DNA of 34,538 nucleotides from the NCBI GenBank assembly GCA_949948715.1, contig CATLGW010000028.1, positions 1-34,538 of the forward strand, written 5' to 3'. The translations under genes were made by a program, and so were the position numbers. Shown here piece by piece: positions 7,788 through 15,005 of this stretch (positions within the stretch are counted from its first letter, which is position 1; each line of letters starts with the position of its first letter). Below the pieces are notes generated by a model, which was not told where the DNA came from, did no database searches, and worked only from the letters and a program-made list of their open reading frames with translations. This DNA comes from an uncultured Lachnospiraceae bacterium. GTDB lineage: Bacteria > Bacillota > Clostridia > Lachnospirales > Lachnospiraceae.

Positions 7788-9371
7788 ATGAGAATTACAA
7801 ACAAGATCATGCAGAAGAACAATCTGTCCAATATCAACACCAACAAGATCTACCAGGATAAACTCAGCACGCAGATGTCCACTCAGAAGAAGGTGAGCAG
7901 GCCCTCCGACGATCCCGTGGTGGCCATCAGGGCACTGCGTCTGCGCACCAGCGTGAACGAGGTGACCCAGGCTTACAGCAGGAATATACCGGATGCGGAG
8001 AGCTGGATCGAGGTGACGGAGGGAGCTTTAAAGAACCTCACCGATATTGTAACCAGTATGTACGATCAGTGCACCAAGGGCTCCAACGGTAAATTGGAGG
8101 CCAAGGACCGTATGGTGATACTGGAGCAGCTTAAGGCTTTGAGGGATGAGGTGTACTCCACCGGAGACGAGGATTATGCGGGACGCTACGTGTTCACAGG
8201 CTTCCGCACGGACACCTCCCTGAGCTTTCCGGACGACACGAAGAAGCATTATGAGATTACGGAGCAGCTTGACAATTCCGCCCTGGATAAGGTGACTCAT
8301 GTGGTGACCCGCAGGACAACCGGAACCCCTCCGGCTCAGCAGACCACGGATCTCCTGGATTGGAATGAGACAAACTTTGCCACCGGGGATATGAGCGGAT
8401 TTACGGAGCAGGATATTGACGTATCGGAGTGCTATCGCATAAGGCTGGCCTATGACGACTGTCAGGAGGGGGCTTTGCCCCAGCTTTCCGTGTGGGACAA
8501 AAACGCTACGCCTCCCGGATATGGACCTTGGGCGGGGAACGCGGCAATGCAGCAGGTTCATTCCTACGAGGACCCCTACACGGTGGCGGCTCAGGATCCC
8601 GACGCTGTGATCTATGTGCCGGAGACGGGTGAGATCCTTTTGGGCACCAACCGCTATAACGATCTGGCGGCTATCAGGGATGATCCAACCACTGCGGCCG
8701 ACGAGGGAGAGATCCGCGTCACCTATGAGAAGAGTGAATGGGTGGACGGAGATCTGCGTCCGGAGCATTATTTCTATTGCAAGGATGTGGAAGAGAATAT
8801 AGAGTACAATGCAGATTACCTGACCGGCGATCCCGAGAAACAGGTTATCGAGTACGATGTGGGATTCAATCAGAGTATCCGCATCAATTCCACCGCCGAC
8901 GAATGCTTCAAGCACGGCATCGGCAGAGAGGTGGACGATCTGATGGCGGCCATGCAGGAGACGCTGGACATTGAGGCGGTTAAGAACAAGATAGAGAAGG
9001 CAATGGAAACCGAGACCGACGAGACCAAAAAGGCTACGCTGAAGAACCAGTTGGATGCGGTGAACAAGGCCTGGACGCTCTCAAAGAATAAGTGTCAGAG
9101 ATTGTATGAGAACGGGATCACAGAGATGCAGGGCTATCTGGATCAGGCAAATCTGGCTATCACCAACAACGGTACCAGAGGCAGGAAGCTGGAGCTGATT
9201 GAGAACCGTATGCAAAACCAGAAGACTACCTTTGAAACCCTGAAAAGTGAAAATGAGGATGTGGACATCACGGAGGTTGCCATCTATTTAAACAGTGCCA
9301 AGTTGACCTACGAGGCGGCGCTGATGGCCACCGGCAAGGTGGTGCAGACCACACTGCTCAGCTTTATCTGA
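7788..9371 (+). CDS. flgL: flagellar hook-associated protein 3 (FlgL), enlarged
   Basis: 527 residues, far longer than the roughly 300 of typical FlgL. Flagellin-like helices at both ends support the call: N-terminal MRITNKIMQKNNLSNINTNK and QKKVSRPSDDPVVAIRA (about 35-50), and C-terminal RGRKLELIENRMQNQKTTF and DITEVAIYLNSAKLTYEAAL, ending VVQTTLLSFI. FlgL sits between FlgK and the filament. The extra length lies in the centre (roughly residues 130-350), which includes acidic and Tyr-rich stretches and probably forms a surface domain. The ribosome site is GATGAGGTGA, about 10 nt before ATG 7788. It is fifth in the flgM operon. Confidence 0.92.
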   Translation: MRITNKIMQKNNLSNINTNKIYQDKLSTQMSTQKKVSRPSDDPVVAIRALRLRTSVNEVTQAYSRNIPDAESWIEVTEGALKNLTDIVTSMYDQCTKGSNGKLEAKDRMVILEQLKALRDEVYSTGDEDYAGRYVFTGFRTDTSLSFPDDTKKHYEITEQLDNSALDKVTHVVTRRTTGTPPAQQTTDLLDWNETNFATGDMSGFTEQDIDVSECYRIRLAYDDCQEGALPQLSVWDKNATPPGYGPWAGNAAMQQVHSYEDPYTVAAQDPDAVIYVPETGEILLGTNRYNDLAAIRDDPTTAADEGEIRVTYEKSEWVDGDLRPEHYFYCKDVEENIEYNADYLTGDPEKQVIEYDVGFNQSIRINSTADECFKHGIGREVDDLMAAMQETLDIEAVKNKIEKAMETETDETKKATLKNQLDAVNKAWTLSKNKCQRLYENGITEMQGYLDQANLAITNNGTRGRKLELIENRMQNQKTTFETLKSENEDVDITEVAIYLNSAKLTYEAALMATGKVVQTTLLSFI

Positions 9372-9417
9372 TGAAGGCAGAGTATGGATGCGGCGCGGCG
9401 GCGCGGATAGGAGTCTA

Positions 9418-9876
9418 ATGAAGATAAACACTAAAATTTTTGGAGAGATTGAGATTTCTGAAGAAAAGATCATTACCTTTGAGAACGGTATCATCGGATT
9501 TCCGGATTTAAAGCGTTTCGCGCTGCTTCACGATGAAGAACAGGGGGATGAGGCGGGGATTCGATTTCTGCAGTCCTTCGATGAGCCGGCTTTCGCCATG
9601 CCTGTGATGGAGCCTCTCATGGTGAAGCCGGATTATGATCCCGAGGTGGAGGATGAGCTTTTGACTGCCGTGGGGAATCTGACTGCGGAAAATCTGATCG
9701 TTTTAGTCACAGTGACGGTGCCCTCGGACCTGAAAAAGATGAGCGTGAACCTCCAGGGCCCCATCATCATAAACGCCGAGGAGCGCAGAGGCTGTCAGCT
9801 TATTGTGGAGAACAACAAGTATCCCGTGAAGTTCCCCATCTACGATATCCTTCAGGCAAGAAAGGAAGGTGAGTAG
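9418..9876 (+). CDS. fliW: flagellar assembly factor FliW
   Basis: 152 residues, the normal FliW size. FliW binds either unexported flagellin or CsrA; when flagellin leaves the cell, freed FliW removes CsrA from flagellin mRNA (shown in Bacillus subtilis). The signature KIITFENGIIGFPDLKRFAL near the N-terminus and VTVPSDLKKMSVNLQGPIIIN in the second half are characteristic. AGGAG at 9409-9413 selects ATG 9418 over the upstream in-frame ATG at 9388. The stop codon lies one base before the csrA start, so the antagonist and CsrA are made from one coupled message, as in many Firmicutes. Confidence 0.95.
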   Translation: MKINTKIFGEIEISEEKIITFENGIIGFPDLKRFALLHDEEQGDEAGIRFLQSFDEPAFAMPVMEPLMVKPDYDPEVEDELLTAVGNLTAENLIVLVTVTVPSDLKKMSVNLQGPIIINAEERRGCQLIVENNKYPVKFPIYDILQARKEGE

Positions 9877-9877
9877 G

Positions 9878-10096
9878 ATGCTGGCATTATCCAGAAAGAA
9901 AAACGAGGCAATCGTGATCAACAACAATGTGGAGGTGACCATCCTTGAGGTGAAGGGCGATCAGGTGAAGGTGGGAATCACCGCGCCCAGGGAAGTGTCC
10001 ATCTACCGCAAGGAGGTGTACCTGCAGATACAGGAGGCCAACAAAGAGGCGGTCAACGTGGAAGGAATGAAAGAATTGAAAAATTTGTTAGGGTAG
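9878..10096 (+). CDS. csrA: translational regulator CsrA
   Basis: 72 residues, a homodimeric RNA-binding protein that blocks ribosome access by gripping GGA motifs in hairpin loops. Residues needed for RNA contact are present: Leu4 in MLALSRK, the GITAPREV loop (33-40) and Arg44 in YRKEVY. The start is ATG 9878, with AAGGAAGGTGAG upstream inside fliW; the in-frame GTG at 9869 is part of that site. The last codons and the stop form the left arm of a terminator. Several candidate target hairpins for this protein lie further on, at 10212, 12257, 13341, 13361 and 15006. Confidence 0.97.
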   Translation: MLALSRKKNEAIVINNNVEVTILEVKGDQVKVGITAPREVSIYRKEVYLQIQEANKEAVNVEGMKELKNLLG

Positions 10097-10120
10097 TTTT
10101 ATGACTACCCTATTAATTTT
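10091..10120 (+). terminator. terminator of the flgM-csrA operon
   Basis: GGGTAGT (10091-10097) pairs with ACTACCC (10104-10110) across a six-base loop, followed by a T-rich tail to 10121. The left arm contains the csrA stop codon, and the tail contains the -35 element of the next promoter. Confidence 0.85.
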
Positions 10121-10140
10121 TTGTAAGAGTGTGCCGATAA
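10114..10140 (+). promoter_or_regulatory. sigma-28 promoter of the flaG-fliD-fliS operon
   Basis: TAAT at 10114-10117, a 15-nt spacer and GCCGATAA at 10133-10140: a perfect -10 with one mismatch in the -35. The predicted start near 10147 gives a leader of about 85 nt to flaG. The -35 lies within the T-tract of the preceding terminator. Confidence 0.85.
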
Positions 10141-10211
10141 AAAGTTTAGAAACCAGGTTTATGCTTTTGCGAATATGCACTAATTATGATGTCGAAGGAA
10201 GACATTAATTA

Positions 10212-10225
10212 TCACACGGAGGTGA
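10212..10225 (+). promoter_or_regulatory. candidate CsrA-binding hairpin over the flaG ribosome site
   Basis: TCAC (10212-10215) pairs with GTGA (10222-10225), closing hexaloop ACGGAG (10216-10221), which contains most of the Shine-Dalgarno. The loop fits the ANGGAN pattern CsrA prefers. Only four base pairs, so weak alone; the case rests on the same design recurring at fliS, flagellin and the glycosyltransferase. Confidence 0.5.
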
Positions 10226-10230
10226 CGAGG

Positions 10231-10665
10231 ATGGCAATTGAACCATTGGGAAGTGTAATGACAGTACAGGCGCAGGGGACGGTAATTCAGAAGCCTGCCG
10301 CACCGGAGAAGACGGCGGAGGAATTTACCTCTGCGAAGGTCGAGCCGGTGGAGAAGCTTGACAAGACTACAGGTGTCGTGGAGAATTCTCAGGAGAGAGG
10401 AAACGCGGACGATTCCCAGCAGGGCAGTGAAAAGCAGTCTGCCGGCAACGAGCAGATCAAGAAAGCGGTGGAGAAGCTGAACAAGAGTATGGCCGCCCAT
10501 TCGGAGGCGATATTCGGGATTCACGAGGATACGAACCGCGTGACAATCAAGATTGTGGATAAGGATACAAAGAAGGTTTTGCGGGAACTGCCCCCCGAGA
10601 AGACCCTGGATATGATTGCCAGAGTCTGGGAGATGGCGGGTATCCTTATAGACGAGAAGAGATAG
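10231..10665 (+). CDS. flaG: FlaG family flagellar protein
   Basis: 144 residues. The C-terminal third, AAHSEAIFGIHEDTNRVTIKIVD through LRELPPEKTLDMIARVWEMAGILIDEKR, is the FlaG domain; the first 80 residues are polar, low in complexity and probably disordered. FlaG affects filament length in some bacteria, but its biochemical role is unsettled. GGAGGTGA at 10218-10225 selects ATG 10231; in-frame ATGs at 10186 and 10189 have no ribosome site. It is first in a sigma-28-driven operon with fliD, fliS and a fliT-like gene. Its Shine-Dalgarno lies in a small hairpin loop that may be a CsrA target. Confidence 0.9.
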   Translation: MAIEPLGSVMTVQAQGTVIQKPAAPEKTAEEFTSAKVEPVEKLDKTTGVVENSQERGNADDSQQGSEKQSAGNEQIKKAVEKLNKSMAAHSEAIFGIHEDTNRVTIKIVDKDTKKVLRELPPEKTLDMIARVWEMAGILIDEKR

Positions 10666-10677
10666 GAGGATGAAAAT

Positions 10678-12228
10678 ATGGGAATGAGGTTATCGGGCCT
10701 TATATCCGGCATGGACACCGACAGCGTAATCCAGCAGTTGGTGGCCGCCAAGCGGACAAAGGTTGACAAGACGAAGAAGGCTCAGACGAAGCTGGAGTGG
10801 AAGACGGATGCGTGGGAGGAATTAAATAAGAAGTTAAAGAGCTTCCAGAACAAGCATCTGCAGAATATGCGTTTCAGCTCCGCTTACGCGCAGAAGACCA
10901 CCAAAGTGTCCAATTCCAACGCGGTGAGCGTGCTCACCGGCGAGAATGCCATGAACGGCGTTCAGTCCCTTGAGGTTGATAAGCTGGCGAAGACGGCCTA
11001 TCTGACCGGAGGAAAAATAAGCGCCAAGGATCCTTCGGGTCAGGATGTGGATGTGACGGCTATGACCACCATGGGTCAGCTTGGCATCTCTTCGGACACC
11101 TCTCTGGAGCTTCAGAAGGAGGACGGCACCACAGTAGCCATCAATATCGGCAGAAACACCACCATCTCGGATGTGCTGAATCAGTTGAGAGAAGGCGGAG
11201 TGAACGCGACCTTTGACGACAAGCAGAAAAGATTCTTTTTGAACGGAAAGGAATCCGGAAAAGCTTTTGATTTCAATATCAAGGCTGTGGACGGCAATTC
11301 CGAAAGCGCCAAGGCTCTGGAGACCCTGGGTTTTTCCACCGATGTTCCCGCGGGAGCCACCGATGAGCAGAAGGAGAAGTATGCCGTCAAGACGGACGGG
11401 CAGAATGCGGTGATCCGTCTGAACGGAGCCACCTTCACCAGCAATAACAATGTGTTTGAGATAAACGACCTCACCTTTACTGTGATGGAGGAGACTACCA
11501 GCCCCATAACCGTCACCACGGAGACAGATACCTCCGGTATCTATGATATGGTGAAGGAATTCATCAAGGATTACAGCGAACTTGTAAACGAGATGGATAA
11601 GTTCTACAACGCGGACTCTGCCAAGGGCTATGAGCCTCTTACCGACGAGGAGAAGGAGTCCATGTCCGAGAAGCAGATAGAGGAGTGGGAGTCAAAGGTA
11701 AAGGATTCCCTGTTGCGCCGGGACGGCAACCTCTATACCGTGAACAGCGCCCTGCAGGAGATTATGGCACAGGGTGTCAATGTAAACGGAAAGACCATGT
11801 ACCTGAGCGACTTCGGCATCAATACTCTGGGATATTTTGCCGCTGATGAGAACGAGCGGCATGCATATCACATCGACGGAGACAAGGACAATGAGAACAC
11901 CTCCGCCAATGAGGATAAGCTCCGGAAAATGATTGCCAGCGATCCCGATACGGTGCAGTCCTTCTTTTCCCAGCTTACTCAGAGCCTCTACAGCAAGATG
12001 AGCGATATGTCCTCATCCGTGGAGGGCTACAGATCCTTCGGCAACTTCTACGACGATAAGAAGATGAAGTCCGATTATAAGGAGTATACCAGCAAGATCA
12101 AGGACCTGGAGAAGAAGCTCACGGCCTATGAGGACAAATGGTACGCCAAGTTTGCGGCCATGGAGACGGCTATGGCGAAGCTGCAGGAAAGCACCAGTGC
12201 CGTGACCAGCCTGCTGGGAGGTTCATAA
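10678..12228 (+). CDS. fliD: flagellar filament cap FliD (HAP2)
   Basis: 516 residues. FliD forms the cap under which flagellin subunits fold at the filament tip. The N-terminal domain starts MRLSGLISGMDTDSVIQQLV, the standard FliD opening, with QSLEVDKLAKTAYLTGGKI near residue 100. The C-terminal domain includes YDMVKEFIKDYSELVNEMDKFY and ends with a coiled coil (KDLEKKLTAYEDKWYAKFAAMETAMAKLQESTS) typical of the family. AGGAGG at 10665-10670 serves ATG 10678; the ATG at 10670 is out of frame. It is 12 nt from flaG and 45 nt from fliS. Confidence 0.95.
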   Translation: MGMRLSGLISGMDTDSVIQQLVAAKRTKVDKTKKAQTKLEWKTDAWEELNKKLKSFQNKHLQNMRFSSAYAQKTTKVSNSNAVSVLTGENAMNGVQSLEVDKLAKTAYLTGGKISAKDPSGQDVDVTAMTTMGQLGISSDTSLELQKEDGTTVAINIGRNTTISDVLNQLREGGVNATFDDKQKRFFLNGKESGKAFDFNIKAVDGNSESAKALETLGFSTDVPAGATDEQKEKYAVKTDGQNAVIRLNGATFTSNNNVFEINDLTFTVMEETTSPITVTTETDTSGIYDMVKEFIKDYSELVNEMDKFYNADSAKGYEPLTDEEKESMSEKQIEEWESKVKDSLLRRDGNLYTVNSALQEIMAQGVNVNGKTMYLSDFGINTLGYFAADENERHAYHIDGDKDNENTSANEDKLRKMIASDPDTVQSFFSQLTQSLYSKMSDMSSSVEGYRSFGNFYDDKKMKSDYKEYTSKIKDLEKKLTAYEDKWYAKFAAMETAMAKLQESTSAVTSLLGGS

Positions 12229-12256
12229 GCAAAATAAATATTGATACAGACGGAGA

Positions 12257-12270
12257 CAACATGGAGGTTG
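12257..12270 (+). promoter_or_regulatory. candidate CsrA-binding hairpin over the fliS ribosome site
   Basis: CAAC (12257-12260) pairs with GTTG (12267-12270) around hexaloop ATGGAG (12261-12266), which carries the Shine-Dalgarno. It has the same C-G closing pair and ANGGAG loop as the hairpins before flaG, flagellin and the glycosyltransferase. Four Watson-Crick pairs. Confidence 0.5.
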
Positions 12271-12273
12271 AAT

Positions 12274-12660
12274 ATGCCGTTACCAAATGCCTATACACAA
12301 TATAACAGAAACAAAGTATTGACAGCAAGCCCTGCGGAATTGACTCTGATGCTCTACGACGGCGCCATTAAATTCTGCAACATAGCCGCCGTGGCCATAG
12401 AGCAGAAGGACATTCAGAAATCCCATGAGAACATAATCAAGGCGCAGAAGATCGTGGATTATTTCAGACAGACGCTGGATATGCAGTATGAGGTCGCGGA
12501 AGATTTTGACAGGGTTTACGAGTATATTGGAAGGCGTCTGGTGGAAGCGAATGTGAAGAAGGATGCTGAAATCCTGGAGGAAGCAAAGGGGCATTTGTGC
12601 TCTATGCGCGATACCTGGAAGGAAGTTATGAAGAAGAACAGGGAACAGGGAAATGCGTAA
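12274..12660 (+). CDS. fliS: flagellin export chaperone FliS
   Basis: 128 residues, a four-helix-bundle chaperone that binds the disordered C-terminus of flagellin to stop premature polymerisation and deliver it for export. The family motif NAYTQYNRNKVLTASPAELTLMLYDGAIKF runs from residue 5 to 34. GGAGGTTG at 12263-12270 places the start at ATG 12274; a TTG at 12241 in the same frame has no ribosome site. In B. subtilis, FliS enhances FliW-flagellin interaction, so it belongs functionally with the FliW-CsrA pair encoded upstream. Its stop overlaps the next start (TAATG). Confidence 0.95.
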   Translation: MPLPNAYTQYNRNKVLTASPAELTLMLYDGAIKFCNIAAVAIEQKDIQKSHENIIKAQKIVDYFRQTLDMQYEVAEDFDRVYEYIGRRLVEANVKKDAEILEEAKGHLCSMRDTWKEVMKKNREQGNA

Positions 12661-13133
12661 TGGAAAATTATTTGAATGTATTGGAAGAAAGCCTGAATAA
12701 AAAGATTCAGGTGCTGGCCAGAATTCAGGAATACAACGCAAGACAGCAGGAAATCTTCCAGTCCGACGCGGTGAACATGGACGAATTTGACCGATATGTG
12801 GAGGAAAAGGGTGAACTGATCGAGGAATTGACGCGGCTGGACAACGGGTTTGAAATTCTCTACGCCAATCTGGCGGAGCAGTTAAAGGAGGACAGAACCC
12901 GTTACGCCGCTCAGATCAAGAGCCTTCAGGAACTCATAGGGCAGGTCACGGATATGGGCGTGACCGTCCAGGCCCAGGAGGCCCGCAATAAAATGTTGAT
13001 CGAGGACTATTTCCGCAGGGCCAGGGAGGATATCGGCAAGGGGAGAAAAGCCTCCAAGGCAGCCTTTGACTATTACAGGAATATGAGCAATACCAACCAT
13101 GTTCCGCCGCAGTTTATGGACAGCAAGAATTAA
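12660..13133 (+). CDS. probable FliT-like flagellar chaperone
   Basis: 157 residues, almost entirely charged alpha-helix with heptads (LNVLEESLNKKIQVLARIQEY; YVEEKGELIEELTRLDNGFEILY; RTRYAAQIKSLQELIGQVTDM). There is no signal peptide or membrane segment. Size, helical make-up and position after fliS match FliT-type chaperones, which bind FliD in enterobacteria; FlgN-type chaperones look alike, so the exact family is uncertain. The ATG overlaps the fliS stop by one base, with GGGAACAGGGAA upstream inside fliS, indicating coupled translation. The C-terminal NHVPPQFMDSKN is short and unstructured. Confidence 0.7.
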   Translation: MENYLNVLEESLNKKIQVLARIQEYNARQQEIFQSDAVNMDEFDRYVEEKGELIEELTRLDNGFEILYANLAEQLKEDRTRYAAQIKSLQELIGQVTDMGVTVQAQEARNKMLIEDYFRRAREDIGKGRKASKAAFDYYRNMSNTNHVPPQFMDSKN

Positions 13134-13158
13134 ACTTAAAAAAATTTCAAAACCCCCC

Positions 13159-13185
13159 TAAAGTTATTTCAAATCTTTCCGATAT
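13159..13185 (+). promoter_or_regulatory. sigma-28 promoter of the flagellin gene
   Basis: TAAA at 13159-13162, a 15-nt spacer and TCCGATAT at 13178-13185: two mismatches from the sigma-28 -10, with exact spacing. The expected start is near 13192, leaving a leader of about 190 nt before the flagellin ATG. Confidence 0.85.
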
Positions 13186-13229
13186 ATTAAACAAGTAAAG
13201 CAAATAGAACAAAGTAAACTCAAGTTCAG

Positions 13230-13320
13230 GCTTTCTTGAAAGCGGTTTGAGGGTCAATCCGCACAATTGATCCGAGGGCTGCCGATACCAACGCCGCAAG
13301 CTCGATGTGTGCGAATCGAG
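13230..13320 (+). promoter_or_regulatory. structured upstream part of the flagellin mRNA leader
   Basis: Three potential hairpins in a row: GCTTT/AAAGC (13230-13234 with 13239-13243); GGGTCAAT/ATTGATCC (13251-13258 with 13266-13273, one G-U pair); and CTCGAT/ATCGAG (13301-13306 with 13315-13320). They precede the two ANGGAN hairpins at 13341-13380. Possible roles are message stability or presentation of the downstream sites. No small ORF with its own ribosome site is evident. Confidence 0.5.
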
Positions 13321-13340
13321 GGGGCGGTAAAACAACAAGT

Positions 13341-13360
13341 CGGCCGCAGGGAAGCGGCTG
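13341..13360 (+). promoter_or_regulatory. candidate CsrA site 1 in the flagellin leader
   Basis: CGGCCGC (13341-13347) pairs with GCGGCTG (13354-13360), seven pairs including one G-U, closing hexaloop AGGGAA (13348-13353). GGA in the loop of a strong stem upstream of the ribosome site matches the arrangement of CsrA site 1 in the B. subtilis hag leader. Confidence 0.65.
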
Positions 13361-13380
13361 TATATTCAAGGAGGAATATA
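13361..13380 (+). promoter_or_regulatory. candidate CsrA site 2 over the flagellin ribosome site
   Basis: TATATTC (13361-13367) pairs perfectly with GAATATA (13374-13380), closing hexaloop AAGGAG (13368-13373), which is the Shine-Dalgarno. The GGA lies 20 nt after that of site 1 and the stems are directly adjacent, a spacing suited to one CsrA dimer bridging both. Confidence 0.65.
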
Positions 13381-13382
13381 GT

Positions 13383-14861
13383 ATGGTAGTACAACACAAT
13401 TTAACTGCGATGAACTCCAACAGAATGTTGGGCCTGACCACTTCTTCTCTTTCCAAGTCTACAGAGAAGCTGTCTTCCGGATACAAGATCAACCGTGCAG
13501 CAGATGATGCGGCAGGTCTGGCTATTTCCGAGAAGATGAGAAAGCAGATCAGAGGCCTTACACAGGCTTCCACGAACGCTGAGGATGGTATCAGTGCAGT
13601 GCAGACCGCTGAGGGTGCATTGACCGAAGTTCAGGATATGCTTCAGAGAATGAACGAGCTGGCTGTAAAGGCTGCTAACGGCACTCAGTCCGTATCCGAC
13701 AGAGCTTCCATCCAGGCCGAGATCGATCAGTTGACCACTGAGATCGACCGTGTTGCTGAGACCACAAAGTTCAACGAGACTTATCTGTTGAAGGGTGACA
13801 GCGCAGCTCCTAAGACCTACAGCTACAAGTACAACACTATTGCTACTTCTACCACGACTGCAAGCGTTTCCATGGGCGGATCTTCCGCAGCTGGCAAGAT
13901 TTCGGATGTTACCACCGGCATGACCGTTACCGTAACCTTCAATGCAAGCGCATCCTCCACCGATCAGAACGCAATCGCAAAGTCTCTGGTAAATCAGGGT
14001 ATCAATGTTTCCCTGTACAGCAACTTCGTTGGTTCCGCAGCGGTGAGCGGTTATACCGTACAGCTTAACGGCGACGCTGCAAAGAACTACTCCGTGGTGT
14101 CAGGTACCGTTTCCGGCAAGTTCGAGATTCTGAACGCTGCAGGAAAGCTGGTTGCAACCTTCTCCGTAAGCGGCGGTGTTGTTGCAACGGCTACGAGCGA
14201 TGTTCCTCAGCAGAAGACCAGCGCTGTTATCAGTGCAGCAAATGCTCAGGCAGCAACGGTTAAGGGCGAGGTTATGGCTTACTATGACAAGGACGGCAAT
14301 AAGATTGCTGCCAACGCCCTGGATAGGTACTTCTCCACCAATACATCTGGTTCTGCAGTGGCTAGAGTGGATACTCCCGCAGTGTACGATGCACTCGGAA
14401 ATCTGACTTCCATTACCGCAAGCGCAGTTTCCAGCCAGAAGATTCTGACCGGCGCTCTGAAGCTGACGCTCCATGTTGGTGCAGATGCTACCGCTAACAA
14501 CCAGATCACTTTGAACCTTGACGCTATGAGCGCTAAGGGACTTGGTGTAAACGGTTTGAGAATTGACGGAGCAGATGACAGCAACGCTCGTGCAGCAATC
14601 GAGAGCATCAGCGAGGCACTCGCTAAGGTTTCCGCACAGAGATCTGACCTGGGTGCTGTTCAGAACAGACTTGAGCACACCATCAACAACCTGGATAACG
14701 TTGTTGAGAACACCACCAGCGCTGAGTCCTCCATTCGTGATACGGATATGGCTTCTGAGATGGTTAAGTACTCCAACAACAACATCCTTTCTCAGGCAGG
14801 TCAGGCTATGCTTGCACAGGCTAACCAGTCCAACCAGGGTGTTCTGTCCTTGCTTGGCTAA
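13383..14861 (+). CDS. fliC: flagellin, the filament subunit
   Basis: 492 residues. The conserved N-terminal D0/D1 region (1-140: MVVQHNLTAMNSNRML, SSGYKINRAADDAAGLAISEKMRKQI) and C-terminal D1/D0 region (about 415-492, ending GQAMLAQANQSNQGVLSLLG) flank a variable, Ser/Thr/Ala-rich centre that would face outward and offers many O-glycosylation sites. The TLR5-contact helix is kept: LQRMNELAV at 87-95, with Arg89, Leu93 and Glu113 equivalent to the key Salmonella residues. The ATG at 13383 follows AAGGAGGAATATAGT; the frame is open upstream to 13305 without a ribosome site. It has its own sigma-28 promoter, a roughly 190-nt structured leader and a strong terminator, so it is monocistronic. 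Codon use is visibly biased toward few preferred codons, as in tuf. Confidence 0.97.
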   Translation: MVVQHNLTAMNSNRMLGLTTSSLSKSTEKLSSGYKINRAADDAAGLAISEKMRKQIRGLTQASTNAEDGISAVQTAEGALTEVQDMLQRMNELAVKAANGTQSVSDRASIQAEIDQLTTEIDRVAETTKFNETYLLKGDSAAPKTYSYKYNTIATSTTTASVSMGGSSAAGKISDVTTGMTVTVTFNASASSTDQNAIAKSLVNQGINVSLYSNFVGSAAVSGYTVQLNGDAAKNYSVVSGTVSGKFEILNAAGKLVATFSVSGGVVATATSDVPQQKTSAVISAANAQAATVKGEVMAYYDKDGNKIAANALDRYFSTNTSGSAVARVDTPAVYDALGNLTSITASAVSSQKILTGALKLTLHVGADATANNQITLNLDAMSAKGLGVNGLRIDGADDSNARAAIESISEALAKVSAQRSDLGAVQNRLEHTINNLDNVVENTTSAESSIRDTDMASEMVKYSNNNILSQAGQAMLAQANQSNQGVLSLLG

Positions 14862-14899
14862 TAAGTGGTCTATATTACAGTTAAGTGTAGAACCCTACA

Positions 14900-14937
14900 A
14901 AAATCGGGGAGTCGGCTCTGCCGACCCCCGATTTTCC
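14900..14937 (+). terminator. flagellin terminator
   Basis: A long hairpin: AAAATCGGGG (14900-14909) with CCCCGATTTT (14926-14935), and an inner GTCGG (14911-14915) with CCGAC (14921-14925), leaving one bulged A at 14910 and a five-base loop. The A/T flanks make it potentially active on both strands. Confidence 0.9.
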
Positions 14938-15005
14938 GTTAAAAATTATATAAAGTGTAACATTGTAAAACTTATTATTATAGATGACGGTCTCTTTAGA
15001 CTGTC

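Noticed and set aside
9407..9417. fliW ribosome site as an autoregulatory CsrA hairpin
   Set aside because: The loop TAGGAG lacks the leading A and the stem has three pairs with one G-U; too weak to list.
13281..13288. GCCGATAC as a second sigma-28 -10 for flagellin
   Set aside because: No TAAA-like element lies 15 nt upstream; the promoter at 13159-13185 has both elements at exact spacing.
13305..13382. N-terminal extension of flagellin by 26 residues
   Set aside because: The extension lacks a ribosome site and is not flagellin-like; MVVQHN at 13383 is the standard start and follows AAGGAGG.
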